Source of the DNA: Nitrospinae bacterium CG11_big_fil_rev_8_21_14_0_20_45_15
GTDB taxonomy: Bacteria; Nitrospinota; Nitrospinia; Nitrospinales; VA-1
Assembly: GCA_002787235.1 (NCBI GenBank)
Contig: PCWG01000042.1
Span: forward strand, 274,110 to 338,109
DNA length: 64,000 nt
Direction of reading: 5' to 3'
Shown: positions 51,335 to 60,365 of the stretch, one piece after another
Layout: each line of letters opens with the position of its first letter
Numbering within the stretch: the first letter of the stretch is position 1
Notes under the pieces: model-generated
The model's database searches: none
What the model was told of the DNA's origin: nothing
What the model saw: only the letters and a program-made list of their open reading frames with translations
Translations under genes and position numbers: made by a program

Positions 51335-52921
51335 TTATTTATTAACATTGGTGTCCGCCAATTTCTCATCGGGTTTGGCGGGTTCCGTTTTATTTGTACT
51401 TGATGGATTTTCTTTTTGATCTTTTTCATTGGCTTGTTTTTTTCGCTCCGCTTCACGATCTGCAACCCGGATATCTTTCAAAATTTTAATCTCGACTCTG
51501 CGATTGATAGCCCGGAACTCATCACTGGTATTACTTTTTAGAGGGCGGTATTCTCCATAGCCGGTGACAACAATTCTTTCAGGTGGGAAACGCATTTCGT
51601 CAATAATATATCGTGCGACGGTTGAAGCACGAGCTGAGGAAAGTTCCCAATTGGATGGAAATTTGTCCGAATGTGTGGGTACGTTGTCAGTATGGCCATC
51701 TACGAGAATCTGTTTCACACCTTCTTTTGTGTCTTCGCTGATAGCGTCTTTGATCAGTTTTTTCGCACCTTCCAGCAAGTCGGCACTGCCCGGTCCAAAC
51801 AGATCGGATGTGGGGAGTCGTTTTAATATGGTTCGTGTGTCGCTTCTTACCAGAGTTTCTGCGTCCACGTTGTCTTTGACCAATTCCCTGACATGTTCCA
51901 GCATTGTCATTTCCTGTGGTGTCAGTCTAACGTTGACATGCTCAATTTTCATCCGCTGTTCCTGAAAGGCAGAAAGCGCGTCTGCGAATTTTTCCTCATC
52001 CATTTTGGATACGGTAAACATCAACACAAAAATAACGAGCAGAAGCGTCATCATGTCGGAATAGGTGACGAGAAAATTTTCAAGTCCGGCTGAGAATTCT
52101 GCTGTAGAGTCGGCGCGGCTATCGGAACTTCGGTAAGAACCTTTATCACCACCGCCACCGGAGCCTTCTTTTTTCTCTTCCAGCAGGGTTAGCTTCATCT
52201 CTATTTCAGCATTGTCCTCGCGCAACATTTCCAGTTCAACGATCATATTTCGACGTTCTTTTTCTAAGTCTTCGATTTCTTCTTTCAATTCGGCGATAAC
52301 CTCAGCCGGGAGCATGCCCTCTTCTTCGGGGTCCAAACCACCGTAAAGCATTTTTTCGTATTTCTCTATGATTTCATCTTTTTCTCTTAATATTTGCGGA
52401 CTGAGGCTGGGATTTAAGCCAGAAGAAGAGGATTCTTTTGTTTTTTTTAACTCGTCTTTTAAAGCCCGGATATTGCCCTTGAGGTTGTCGATGCTGTTGC
52501 TGTCTTCTCGCAATCGTTTGAGCTCTTTTAGAAGAACATCCTTTTCTTTTTGAGATTTGAGGATTCTCTCTTCCCGCTCTTTAATGCGTTCACGCAATTT
52601 TTCACTACGTTTGTTTAACTCTTCGATTTTTTTTTCTAAAATCGGATTAGCGTTGGCGGGTGTTTCGTCTGCGCGGCTTTCTTCCGTTTTCCCAGAATGT
52701 TTGGACAGTCTGGCCGCCAGTGCGATGTCTTTTTGTTCTTTGATCTCTTCGTCTTTTTTTACAAGGGTTTCCTTGAGTTTTTTGATCTCATTTTGATTGT
52801 GACTGGAAATATCCTTGATTTTGAGCGTGATTTGAGTTTTTTCTTCCTTGATTTTGCGCAACTCGGCTGCCTGTATTTTGAGTTGCTCTTTGAACATTTG
52901 CACGGATTCGAATTTACGCAT
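51335..52921 (-). CDS. motB: MotB/OmpA-family stator protein with ~280-aa N-terminal coiled-coil extension (second paralogue)
   Basis: FLVTYSDMMTLLLVIFVLMFTVSKMD TM with conserved Asp, OmpA domain ILVDGHTDNVPTHSDKFPSNWELSSARASTVARYI. Confidence 0.88.
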   Translation of the reverse strand: MRKFESVQMFKEQLKIQAAELRKIKEEKTQITLKIKDISSHNQNEIKKLKETLVKKDEEIKEQKDIALAARLSKHSGKTEESRADETPANANPILEKKIEELNKRSEKLRERIKEREERILKSQKEKDVLLKELKRLREDSNSIDNLKGNIRALKDELKKTKESSSSGLNPSLSPQILREKDEIIEKYEKMLYGGLDPEEEGMLPAEVIAELKEEIEDLEKERRNMIVELEMLREDNAEIEMKLTLLEEKKEGSGGGGDKGSYRSSDSRADSTAEFSAGLENFLVTYSDMMTLLLVIFVLMFTVSKMDEEKFADALSAFQEQRMKIEHVNVRLTPQEMTMLEHVRELVKDNVDAETLVRSDTRTILKRLPTSDLFGPGSADLLEGAKKLIKDAISEDTKEGVKQILVDGHTDNVPTHSDKFPSNWELSSARASTVARYIIDEMRFPPERIVVTGYGEYRPLKSNTSDEFRAINRRVEIKILKDIRVADREAERKKQANEKDQKENPSSTNKTEPAKPDEKLADTNVNK

Positions 52922-52940
52922 AAATTAGCCTGTGCATTTT

Positions 52941-52968
52941 TTATCGGTAACTTTTAAAAAAATAATTA
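52941..52968 (-). promoter_or_regulatory. weak sigma28-like promoter upstream of the motB-cyaA-motA operon
   Basis: Minus strand TAAT-N16-ACCGATAA, 20 bp upstream of the start codon. Confidence 0.35.
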
Positions 52969-53252
52969 ATGAAAACAATGGTTTAATCAAGGAAGTTCTG
53001 TTTTATATCGAATAGATCAATTCAGGCAAATTCACTCGATTTCCCTGAATACAGTGGTCAATGCCCAAATATATGATAGTTTGGCATATCACAGGTTCTA
53101 TTGAATAATGGGTTGGTTTAGTGCAATTATCGGATTTAAAGATAATTACATTAAGAAAACCTCTGAAATATTAGGGCTCTATTAAATTTTAGGGGAGGCG
53201 TCCTGCACTTGTCAATGGGGCAAATATTTTTTAATTTTGTTAAATGTGAAAT

Positions 53253-54530
53253 ATGATTTCATTAGACGGCTTTATTTCTTCACTGAAAAATCTGGCAAAC
53301 CGTAGAATTGGAGTGGTGCTTGCGTTGGGAGTCGCATCGGGTTTGCCTCTGGCATTGACCGGAGGGACTTTGCAGGCATGGATGACAGTTGAAGGTGTTG
53401 ATTTGACGACCATAGGATTCTTCACTTTGGTGGGGCTACCTTACACGATAAAGTTCTTATGGGCTCCTTTGATGGATCGTTTTGTGCCCCCTTTTTTAGG
53501 CAGAAGGAGAGGCTGGATGCTTTTGTGTCAAATGGCATTGGCTATTTGTATATTCTCTACGAGCCTGTTTTCCCCTAAAGAAACACCCTGGTTGATTGCA
53601 GGTTTGGCTTTGATGATCGCGTTCTTTTCAGCTTCTCACGATATTGTGGTGGATGCTTACAGGGCGGATGTTCTTCCCGCTCATGAACGAGGCATGGGAG
53701 CGGCTGTATTTGTTTCAGGTTATCGCTTTGCCATGTTGATTTCTGGAGCCGTTGCTTTGATGCTTTCGGAATACCTGGGATGGCGTGTGACTTATGTGTT
53801 GATTTCGGTTTTGATGCTGACGGGAATGTTGGCTGTTTTATGGGGGCCGGAACCAATGCATGACTCCAAGCCTCCAGCAACCCTTGGGGAAGCCGTTGTG
53901 GGTCCTTTGAAGGATTTTTTTAAGCGCAACGGTGCGGTGTCCTTTTTGATTTTAATCATCCTTTATAAGTTGGGTGATGCTTTTGCGGGTAGCTTGACCA
54001 CCGCGTTCTTAATCCGCGGGCCAGGGTTTTCTCTGACAGAAGTCGGTGCATTGAATAAAGGTTTGGGTTTGGCGGCCACCTTGCTGGGTGCCTTGTTTGG
54101 AGGTGCTCTCATGGTTCGTCTGGGACTGTATGGCTCATTGATGTTATTTGGAATATTGCAGGCAGTTTCAAACCTTTCGTTCATGATACTGGCCTATGTT
54201 GGCAAGAGTTATCTCATGTTGGTTACAGCTGTGGGTTTTGAAAATCTTGCAGGGGGTATGGGAACAGCCGCTTTTGTGGCTTTATTGATGGCACTTTGCC
54301 ACGCACGCTATTCGGCGGCTCAATTTGCTCTTTTATCGGCATTGGCGGCTTTAGGCAGGGTGTATGTGGGACCCGCATCAGGATTTTTGGCTGAAGATTT
54401 TGGATGGGTAATATTTTTTCTTTTTACATTTTTCATTGCATTACCGGGCTTGTTTCTACTTTGGCGTATGAAAAAAAATATTGAATCCATTGATGTGCCA
54501 TGGGATGAAAAGACACAACTGGATGAGTGA
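53253..54530 (+). CDS. AmpG-like MFS transporter (muropeptide permease family)
   Basis: RIGVVLALGVASGLPLALTGGTLQAWMTVEGVDLTTIGFFTLVGLPYTIKFLWAPLMDRF; DIVVDAYRADVL. Confidence 0.87.
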   Translation: MISLDGFISSLKNLANRRIGVVLALGVASGLPLALTGGTLQAWMTVEGVDLTTIGFFTLVGLPYTIKFLWAPLMDRFVPPFLGRRRGWMLLCQMALAICIFSTSLFSPKETPWLIAGLALMIAFFSASHDIVVDAYRADVLPAHERGMGAAVFVSGYRFAMLISGAVALMLSEYLGWRVTYVLISVLMLTGMLAVLWGPEPMHDSKPPATLGEAVVGPLKDFFKRNGAVSFLILIILYKLGDAFAGSLTTAFLIRGPGFSLTEVGALNKGLGLAATLLGALFGGALMVRLGLYGSLMLFGILQAVSNLSFMILAYVGKSYLMLVTAVGFENLAGGMGTAAFVALLMALCHARYSAAQFALLSALAALGRVYVGPASGFLAEDFGWVIFFLFTFFIALPGLFLLWRMKKNIESIDVPWDEKTQLDE

Positions 54531-54586
54531 ATCATTAATATTAAATATAATTGACACAGCTTAAACTTTGCAGGATGCCTCGATAG

Positions 54587-55246
54587 ATGACTAAATTTCT
54601 TTACTTGCACGGTTTTGCTTCCAGCCCGGATTCAAATAAAGCCAGGGCTTTTAAGCAAAAATTTTCAGATTTGAGCGTTCCATTGGAAATTGCTTCTCTG
54701 GATGGGGGCGATTTCAGAAACCTGACTCTTTCCAGCCAAATGAATATCGTGAATCAATATCTGGATCAATTCCCTGATGATCATTTTGCAGTGATAGGGA
54801 GCAGTATGGGTGGATATCTGGCGGCATTGGCGGCAAATTTAAGACCGGAAATTAAGGCCATTTACCTCATGGCACCCGGATTCAATTTCTTACAACGCTG
54901 GAAGACAAAATGGAAAGAGGGGGATGAGAACAATCCTCCTTGTGCAAAAGAGATAAAGGTTTTTCATTATGGTGTGAATGAATGGACTATCTTAAACTCA
55001 GGTATATTTGATGATGCCGAAAAGTGGGGGAAGGCTTCTTTGACAAGGGAGCTTCCTACTCGTATCGTGCATGGCATTCATGATGACACAGTTCCGATAG
55101 AAGTGTCTCGCCAGCATATCAGCCGTTTGAAGTCAGGAAGTTTGGTCGAATTGGATAGTGACCATGGTCTTTTATCTCATATCCAGTGGATAGTTGATGA
55201 CTGTGCTGATTTTTTTTTCAATAAACGGGATTGGCTTACAGTTTGA
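54587..55246 (+). CDS. YqiA/YcfP-like alpha/beta esterase
   Basis: FLYLHGFASSPDSNKARAF, VIGSSMGGYLAALAA, RIVHGIHDDTVPIE, SDHGL. Confidence 0.8.
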   Translation: MTKFLYLHGFASSPDSNKARAFKQKFSDLSVPLEIASLDGGDFRNLTLSSQMNIVNQYLDQFPDDHFAVIGSSMGGYLAALAANLRPEIKAIYLMAPGFNFLQRWKTKWKEGDENNPPCAKEIKVFHYGVNEWTILNSGIFDDAEKWGKASLTRELPTRIVHGIHDDTVPIEVSRQHISRLKSGSLVELDSDHGLLSHIQWIVDDCADFFFNKRDWLTV

Positions 55247-55367
55247 TTTCGGCTAGAATGTGCCTTCCTTGGCTATGTTTCAGGTAAGGTTAATGAGGAG
55301 AGTTTTTTGTGGGAAGAGGATGATTTTCTTTTTAAACCCACTATCGAGGGTTCGAATTTCGGATTAG

Positions 55368-56060
55368 TTGACGATGAAAGCAAGCATCCTATTGGTGGAC
55401 GATGATCGAGAGCTTCTTTCTTTACTTGAGAGAAAACTGTCGGAAGAGGGATTTCGGGTTTCAACTGAAGAAAATGGCTCTCAGGCTTTGGACAGGATCA
55501 GGCGAAAGATGCCAGACCTGGTCATTCTGGATGTTAACATGCCAGATCTTAATGGTATGGAAATTTGCAAAGCGTTGAGGTCGGACGCGACAACTCAAAA
55601 TTTGCCTGTTATCATGCTGACGGCTCGTGACGATCAAATCGACCGGGTTCTTGGACTGGAATTTGGTGCGGATGATTACATCACCAAGCCCTTCAATGCA
55701 CGTGAACTTGTACTGCGTATAAAAAATGCATTGAGAAGGACTCCCGAAGCGATTCATCAAAAAGAAATTTACAAGCTTGGGAATTTACAGATAAATTTCA
55801 GCACTCATGAAGTCACCATCAAAAAAGAAAAGATTCCCCTCACTTTGACTGAATTCAAATTGCTTGAGAAGCTCATCGAGACTCCGGGCAAGGTTCAGTC
55901 CCGTTCCGTGTTACTGGATGAAATTTGGGAATATGGAGATGATGTATTGTCCCGGACTGTTGATACCCATGTGCAAAGACTGCGTTCCAAGTTGAAGGAT
56001 GCCGGCAAACACATCCAGACAGTTCGCGGCGTGGGGTATCATTTTGTAGAAAAGCAGTGA
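55368..56060 (+). CDS. OmpR/PhoB-family response regulator
   Basis: ILLVDDDRELLSLLERKL, LVILDVNMPDLNGME, GADDYITKPFNARELVLRI, C-terminal winged helix VDTHVQRLRSKL...VRGVGYHF. Confidence 0.95.
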   Translation: MTMKASILLVDDDRELLSLLERKLSEEGFRVSTEENGSQALDRIRRKMPDLVILDVNMPDLNGMEICKALRSDATTQNLPVIMLTARDDQIDRVLGLEFGADDYITKPFNARELVLRIKNALRRTPEAIHQKEIYKLGNLQINFSTHEVTIKKEKIPLTLTEFKLLEKLIETPGKVQSRSVLLDEIWEYGDDVLSRTVDTHVQRLRSKLKDAGKHIQTVRGVGYHFVEKQ

Positions 56061-56151
56061 TCGAATTATTTCAAAATATCTTCGCAACACTTTCCCCGCC
56101 TGAAACTAGCATCCCCCTTTTATTTCAAAATTTCACATCACGATATTGCTC

Positions 56152-56574
56152 TCATGATTCTCTCAATGGGATACTCAGAGAGGGTTCATCTAAAATGGTT
56201 CGTATGGTTGAACTCTTCAAAGTATCCTCCATCAGTTTCATGGAAAGGTTGATTTTCTTATGCAGTGCGCAAAGATTCGTTTTATGCGCACAAAGTTTCA
56301 GAGGACAACTTTCTATTTGTTTGAGGGGATCGACTGCATTGACAATCGTCCATAATGACAATTGGTCAACCGCATGGTTTAACAGGTAGCCGCCATGCAG
56401 ACCCCTTTGCGAGCGTACTACCGTTCCCTTGACCAAGGCATGTAAGACTTTTGATAAATAATGTTCTGGCACTTTTGTGATGACAGCGATTTGTGCTGTC
56501 GTCAAGGGCTTCCCTTCATTTTGAGCCAGGCACACGGCGGCCCTCAAGGCGTATTCTGCGGTTTGAGAAATCAT
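56152..56574 (-). CDS. Rrf2-family transcriptional regulator
   Basis: MISQTAEYALRAAVCLAQNEGKPLTTAQIAVITKVPEHYLSKVLHALV; C-terminal CPLKLCAHKTNLCALH (three-Cys arrangement). Confidence 0.9.
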   Translation of the reverse strand: MISQTAEYALRAAVCLAQNEGKPLTTAQIAVITKVPEHYLSKVLHALVKGTVVRSQRGLHGGYLLNHAVDQLSLWTIVNAVDPLKQIESCPLKLCAHKTNLCALHKKINLSMKLMEDTLKSSTIRTILDEPSLSIPLRES

Positions 56575-56641
56575 AATCGTATAACCCGATAAAAAGATAT
56601 TGACATCTATAATAGCAGGTTGTATCTTTAAATCAATTAAA

Positions 56642-56655
56642 AGATAAGTTTATCT
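56642..56655. promoter_or_regulatory. dyad AGATAA-GT-TTATCT in the Rrf2/globin divergent intergenic region, candidate operator
   Basis: Perfect 6-bp arms; the same region also has AAAGATA (56593..56599) opposed to TATCTTT (56623..56629). Confidence 0.4.
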
Positions 56656-56692
56656 GTTTGTCTCTTTATTGGATTTATGGGAAAGGCGAATC

Positions 56693-57124
56693 ATGCGAGA
56701 TGCGGAAGTGTTGGCAAGGCAGAAAGGCGATATCCGATCAGAAGAAAACATTCGTTGGATGGTCGACTCATTTTACAGTAAGGCGAGGGACGATGATTTG
56801 ATCGGTCCCATTTTTGATGAGGCGATCAGCGATTGGGAGAAACATCTGCCAACGATGTATCGGTTTTGGGGAAGACTTCTTTTAGGTGTAGAAAACTATT
56901 ATGGGAATCCACTGCAGAAACATTTTCCTTTGCCTCTGGATCAAACTCATTTTAGCAGATGGATTGAATTGTTTGTTTCGACCATTGACGAAAATTTCTC
57001 AGGACCCAAAGCGGAAGCCGCCAAAAAGTTGGCTCAAAATATAGCGGGAACCTTTCAGTTGCGGTTGGGGATTTGCACTGAAAGTGATGAATGGATCAAA
57101 CCTGGAAGAATATTGGAGAAATAA
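56693..57124 (+). CDS. group III truncated hemoglobin
   Basis: IRWMVDSFYSKARDDDLIGPIFDEAISDWEKHLPTMYRFWGRLLLG...PLQKHFPLPLDQTHFSRWIELF; start moved to ATG from the TTG track start 56669. Confidence 0.87.
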   Translation: MRDAEVLARQKGDIRSEENIRWMVDSFYSKARDDDLIGPIFDEAISDWEKHLPTMYRFWGRLLLGVENYYGNPLQKHFPLPLDQTHFSRWIELFVSTIDENFSGPKAEAAKKLAQNIAGTFQLRLGICTESDEWIKPGRILEK

Positions 57125-57125
57125 A

Positions 57126-57845
57126 ATGAACACATCGAAACTGACTACAGGAAGTAAAGTTTGTGAATTTGTAAATAATAATCCCGATCATGTGATTCAA
57201 ATTCTAAACGAACTGGACATTGATTTTTGTTGTGGTGGGTTTAAGACCTTGGAACGGGCCTGTACTGAGAAGGGGTTGAATCCCGAACTGGTACTCAAAA
57301 AACTCTGTGCGGATACGACTGAGCAAAATCATTTAGTAGATTGGGCTCAATTGAGTCTTTCTGAACTTGTTGAACACATAGTCAGTTTGCATCATGAATA
57401 TTTGAATAAGACACTTCCTCAATTGAACGGTTTGATGGATAAGGTGATTCAAGCGCATGAAAAAAATCATCCAGAGTTGATAGAACTCAAAAAACTGGTT
57501 CTGGCTTTGAAGGTGGATTTGGAACCTCATATGCTCAAAGAGGAAAGAATTTTATTTCCAATGATTAAAAATATGGATGCAAGTCTGGAGTCGGAGACAG
57601 CCATGTGCAGTTCGGTGACAGGCCCGATACGCGTCATGATGGCAGACCACGAAAATGTGGGCATGCTTCTCGAAAAAATTAAAATGCTGACGAATGGCTA
57701 CACGCCTCCCGAAGATGCCTGCGAGACCTATAAGTTTCTTTTTAAAACTTTGAAAGAAATCGAATCCGACACGCATTTGCATGTTTATAAAGAAAATAAT
57801 CTTCTTTTCCCTGAGGCTTTGAATCAAGGCACACAGGCTATATGA
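57126..57845 (+). CDS. iron-sulfur cluster repair di-iron protein (RIC/ScdA/YtfE)
   Basis: DUF542-type LNELDIDFCCGGFKTLERAC; hemerythrin-like His pattern SLHHEYL, EPHMLKEERILFPMI, ADHENVGML, DTHLHVYKENNLLFPEAL. Confidence 0.93.
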   Translation: MNTSKLTTGSKVCEFVNNNPDHVIQILNELDIDFCCGGFKTLERACTEKGLNPELVLKKLCADTTEQNHLVDWAQLSLSELVEHIVSLHHEYLNKTLPQLNGLMDKVIQAHEKNHPELIELKKLVLALKVDLEPHMLKEERILFPMIKNMDASLESETAMCSSVTGPIRVMMADHENVGMLLEKIKMLTNGYTPPEDACETYKFLFKTLKEIESDTHLHVYKENNLLFPEALNQGTQAI

Positions 57846-57852
57846 GCCAATA

Positions 57853-58650
57853 CTAAACTTGGAGACACTGCGCCTTAGCCGCGATCTGTAGCCAGGCATC
57901 CGCCAGTTGTGTTGTCCAACCTGCGGCCGCTGATGCTGTTCCGATTTGGTCCTGGCGGATTTCGATCATGACGCTGGGCAAGCGGTGCACCTCACCATGG
58001 AACGGAATCGTGTAGTCGATTTGGTCATCAATTGCGTAGGGTTGATTGTCACCCACCTCAGCATCCACTCTCTCAGCGAGAGCTCTGAGCATGAGCCGGG
58101 CAAGCCGCGGGTCACGTCCGTAGCATACACCGACTGGCCAAGGTCGAAGCAGGCCATTGAGAACGGGTGTAAAGCTGTGAATGCTGAGCAATAGTGTGCT
58201 GGATTGGGAACGGTTTTCAAGAAGTTTGCTGATGGCAAGATGATAAGGTTCAAACAGTTCTTTGCGGCGACGGGCTTTTTGTTCCTGCCCAAGTCCCTGG
58301 TTACCCGGGATCGATATCCCCGCACTTTGTTCTGGAATGGATTCCGCGCTTGATGGTGACCTGTTGCAGTCGATAACCAGACGCGAATAGCCACACAATA
58401 CCAGCGGCGCATCGAGACGGGCTGAAAGGCCACGTGCCACTACTGCTGCACCCGGATCCCAGGCAATATGTTCTGCCAACTGTATCGGATCCAAGCCTAG
58501 ATTGCCAAGCCGGCGTGGCACAAGGTTGGAAGCGTGATCGCAGAGAAGGATCGTATTGTTACGTCCTCCCGCATTTATTATTTCAACTGGAGGAGGCTCT
58601 TCAGGGTCCAGTAGTAACTTTGACGCATTGGTGACATTGGAACCTGTCAT
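57853..58650 (-). CDS. N-formylglutamate amidohydrolase family protein
   Basis: LLCDHASNLVPRRLGNLGL, HIAWDPGAAVVARGLS, LVIDCNRS, SIHSFTPVLNG. Confidence 0.88.
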   Translation of the reverse strand: MTGSNVTNASKLLLDPEEPPPVEIINAGGRNNTILLCDHASNLVPRRLGNLGLDPIQLAEHIAWDPGAAVVARGLSARLDAPLVLCGYSRLVIDCNRSPSSAESIPEQSAGISIPGNQGLGQEQKARRRKELFEPYHLAISKLLENRSQSSTLLLSIHSFTPVLNGLLRPWPVGVCYGRDPRLARLMLRALAERVDAEVGDNQPYAIDDQIDYTIPFHGEVHRLPSVMIEIRQDQIGTASAAAGWTTQLADAWLQIAAKAQCLQV

Positions 58651-58699
58651 CTCGAATCGCTCCGGGCTGGATGACGATTGTGAATTACTTGCCTTGTCA

Positions 58700-59515
58700 T
58701 CAGTATTGCTCCTTTATCTCATCTGTACGCACCATAAAGCTCTTGAGTATATTAAGACCAAAGGCGTTGCTGATAGAGACATCGGCCGCATCACGACCGC
58801 GGGCAATCAGCACACGACCTATGCGCCTCTCATTATTCCGGGGATCAAAGATGTGCCAGCGTCCCCCAAGGTAGACCTCAAACCAGGCCACGAAATCCAT
58901 CGGCGCATCAGGAGGAGGAATATTGATGTCGCCCAAGTAACCCGTGCAGTAACGTGCTGGAATGTTCATGCATCGGCAGAATGTAATGGCAAGATGGGCG
59001 TAATCACGACAAACACCGGATCGATCATTGAAGGCTTCCCATGCCGACTTCGTGGAGCGGGCGTGCTCATAACCAAAAACAATGTGTTGATTAACAAAAT
59101 CACAGATAGCCTGGACGCGTCCCCATCCTGTGGGCGAATTTTGGAACAGGTCCCAGGCCACCTCGGACAGCAGGTCGGTTTCGCAATACCGGCTTCCCAG
59201 GAGGAATACCAGAGTCTCCTCGGGAAGTTCTTGCACCAAGTGCTGATGCGCCTCGGGGGTAACCATATCGATTTCGCCGCTATCGTTTATGACTGCGTCG
59301 GTGGAGATTCGGATGTCACCCTGTGGGGCAACGATCCGGCTACACCAGTTGCCGAAACCATCGCGGTAGCCCTTAATCGGTGTGGACGGGCTGGTGATAA
59401 TGTGATCTGGAATAACCAGATCGGATACGCGGGAGTAATGGACGTTCAACGTCAGAATCATGGGTGTTGGCTGTGGGCAGGTGTAAATTAACTCGTATCC
59501 GATACGGATCTGCAT
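58700..59515 (-). CDS. transglutaminase-like protein
   Basis: DRSGVCRDYAHLAITFCRCMNIPARYCTGYLGDI, DFVAWFEVYLGGRWHIFDPRNNERRIGRVLIARGRDAADV. Confidence 0.9.
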   Translation of the reverse strand: MQIRIGYELIYTCPQPTPMILTLNVHYSRVSDLVIPDHIITSPSTPIKGYRDGFGNWCSRIVAPQGDIRISTDAVINDSGEIDMVTPEAHQHLVQELPEETLVFLLGSRYCETDLLSEVAWDLFQNSPTGWGRVQAICDFVNQHIVFGYEHARSTKSAWEAFNDRSGVCRDYAHLAITFCRCMNIPARYCTGYLGDINIPPPDAPMDFVAWFEVYLGGRWHIFDPRNNERRIGRVLIARGRDAADVSISNAFGLNILKSFMVRTDEIKEQY

Positions 59516-59940
59516 TTGGGTCTCTTTTTAGATACACGATGAAAAGGTAACCGTAGTGACACTTGTTAATCACGGCGGGTGATAGTTTGCAGGCAGATGA
59601 ATCAAGTTTTCGGTTCGGGGATCCAAACATCCTTAATCAGACAGCCACTCAATTCGAATTGTTGCTTATTTCAGAATATAGAATATTTTATATGATAACC
59701 CGAGATTGCCCATATAACTATAAAATTCATAGAAAGTTATCTTACATAAGGCAAACCTTAATCTGTCTTTATTAGACGAACCTCACCAGTCATGAACCAG
59801 ATATTTTATGATGAAATATTCTGTCAGGAATGAGCGAAGTTATTGCTAAGATCCCAAGTTTATGGGATCATTCTAAAAATTTAGGAGATAGAAAACTCTA
59901 AAGCGTAAATTTTTCTTATGTGCAAAAGGGGAGGTGTAAA

Positions 59941-60336
59941 GTGAATAAAGTTGGTGAACATATGTGTACACGTATTTACTCAATAAAACATGACGGGTAC
60001 GCTTATGAAGCTGTCGATGAAATGTATAAAAACAAGGTCAGTGCTCTTTTAGTCGAGAAAGATGGTGAGTATGTTGGAATCATCACCAAAACGGACTGGA
60101 TGCATCTCAATTTAAAAGGCGAATGCGATCCCAGAGCCGTAACAATCGCCTCTTTGATGACTAAAATTTCCAATACCATTGATGAGAAGCAAACCGTTGC
60201 CGAAGCGGGTGCCATTGTAGAGAAACATGGGATCAGGCATATTCCTGTGACACGGAATGGAAAAATAGTAGGTATGTTTTCAGTAAAAGATTTGGAAAAT
60301 TACTATTTAAAATTGCACAATAAAACGAATTTCTAA
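59941..60336 (+). CDS. CBS-domain protein
   Basis: Two CBS repeats: YEAVDEMYKNKVSALLVEKDGEYVGIITKTD and VAEAGAIVEKHGIRHIPVTRNGKIVGMFSVKDL; GTG with GGGGAGG upstream (track start 59920). Confidence 0.88.
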   Translation: MNKVGEHMCTRIYSIKHDGYAYEAVDEMYKNKVSALLVEKDGEYVGIITKTDWMHLNLKGECDPRAVTIASLMTKISNTIDEKQTVAEAGAIVEKHGIRHIPVTRNGKIVGMFSVKDLENYYLKLHNKTNF

Positions 60337-60365
60337 TAAGCAAATCACCAAGTAAAGGCGTTTCT

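Noticed and set aside
47463-52921. Zorya-like anti-phage system (MotA/MotB-type ZorAB)
   Set aside because: In Zorya the long tail is on the MotA-like ZorA and the partners are helicase/nuclease proteins; here the extension is on MotB and the partner is cyclase-like. OmpA/TM features fit flagellar-type stators.
58556-59491. 311-aa plus-strand ORF
   Set aside because: Lies antisense to the transglutaminase (58700..59515) and amidohydrolase genes, which have clear catalytic motifs; likely a GC-rich shadow ORF.
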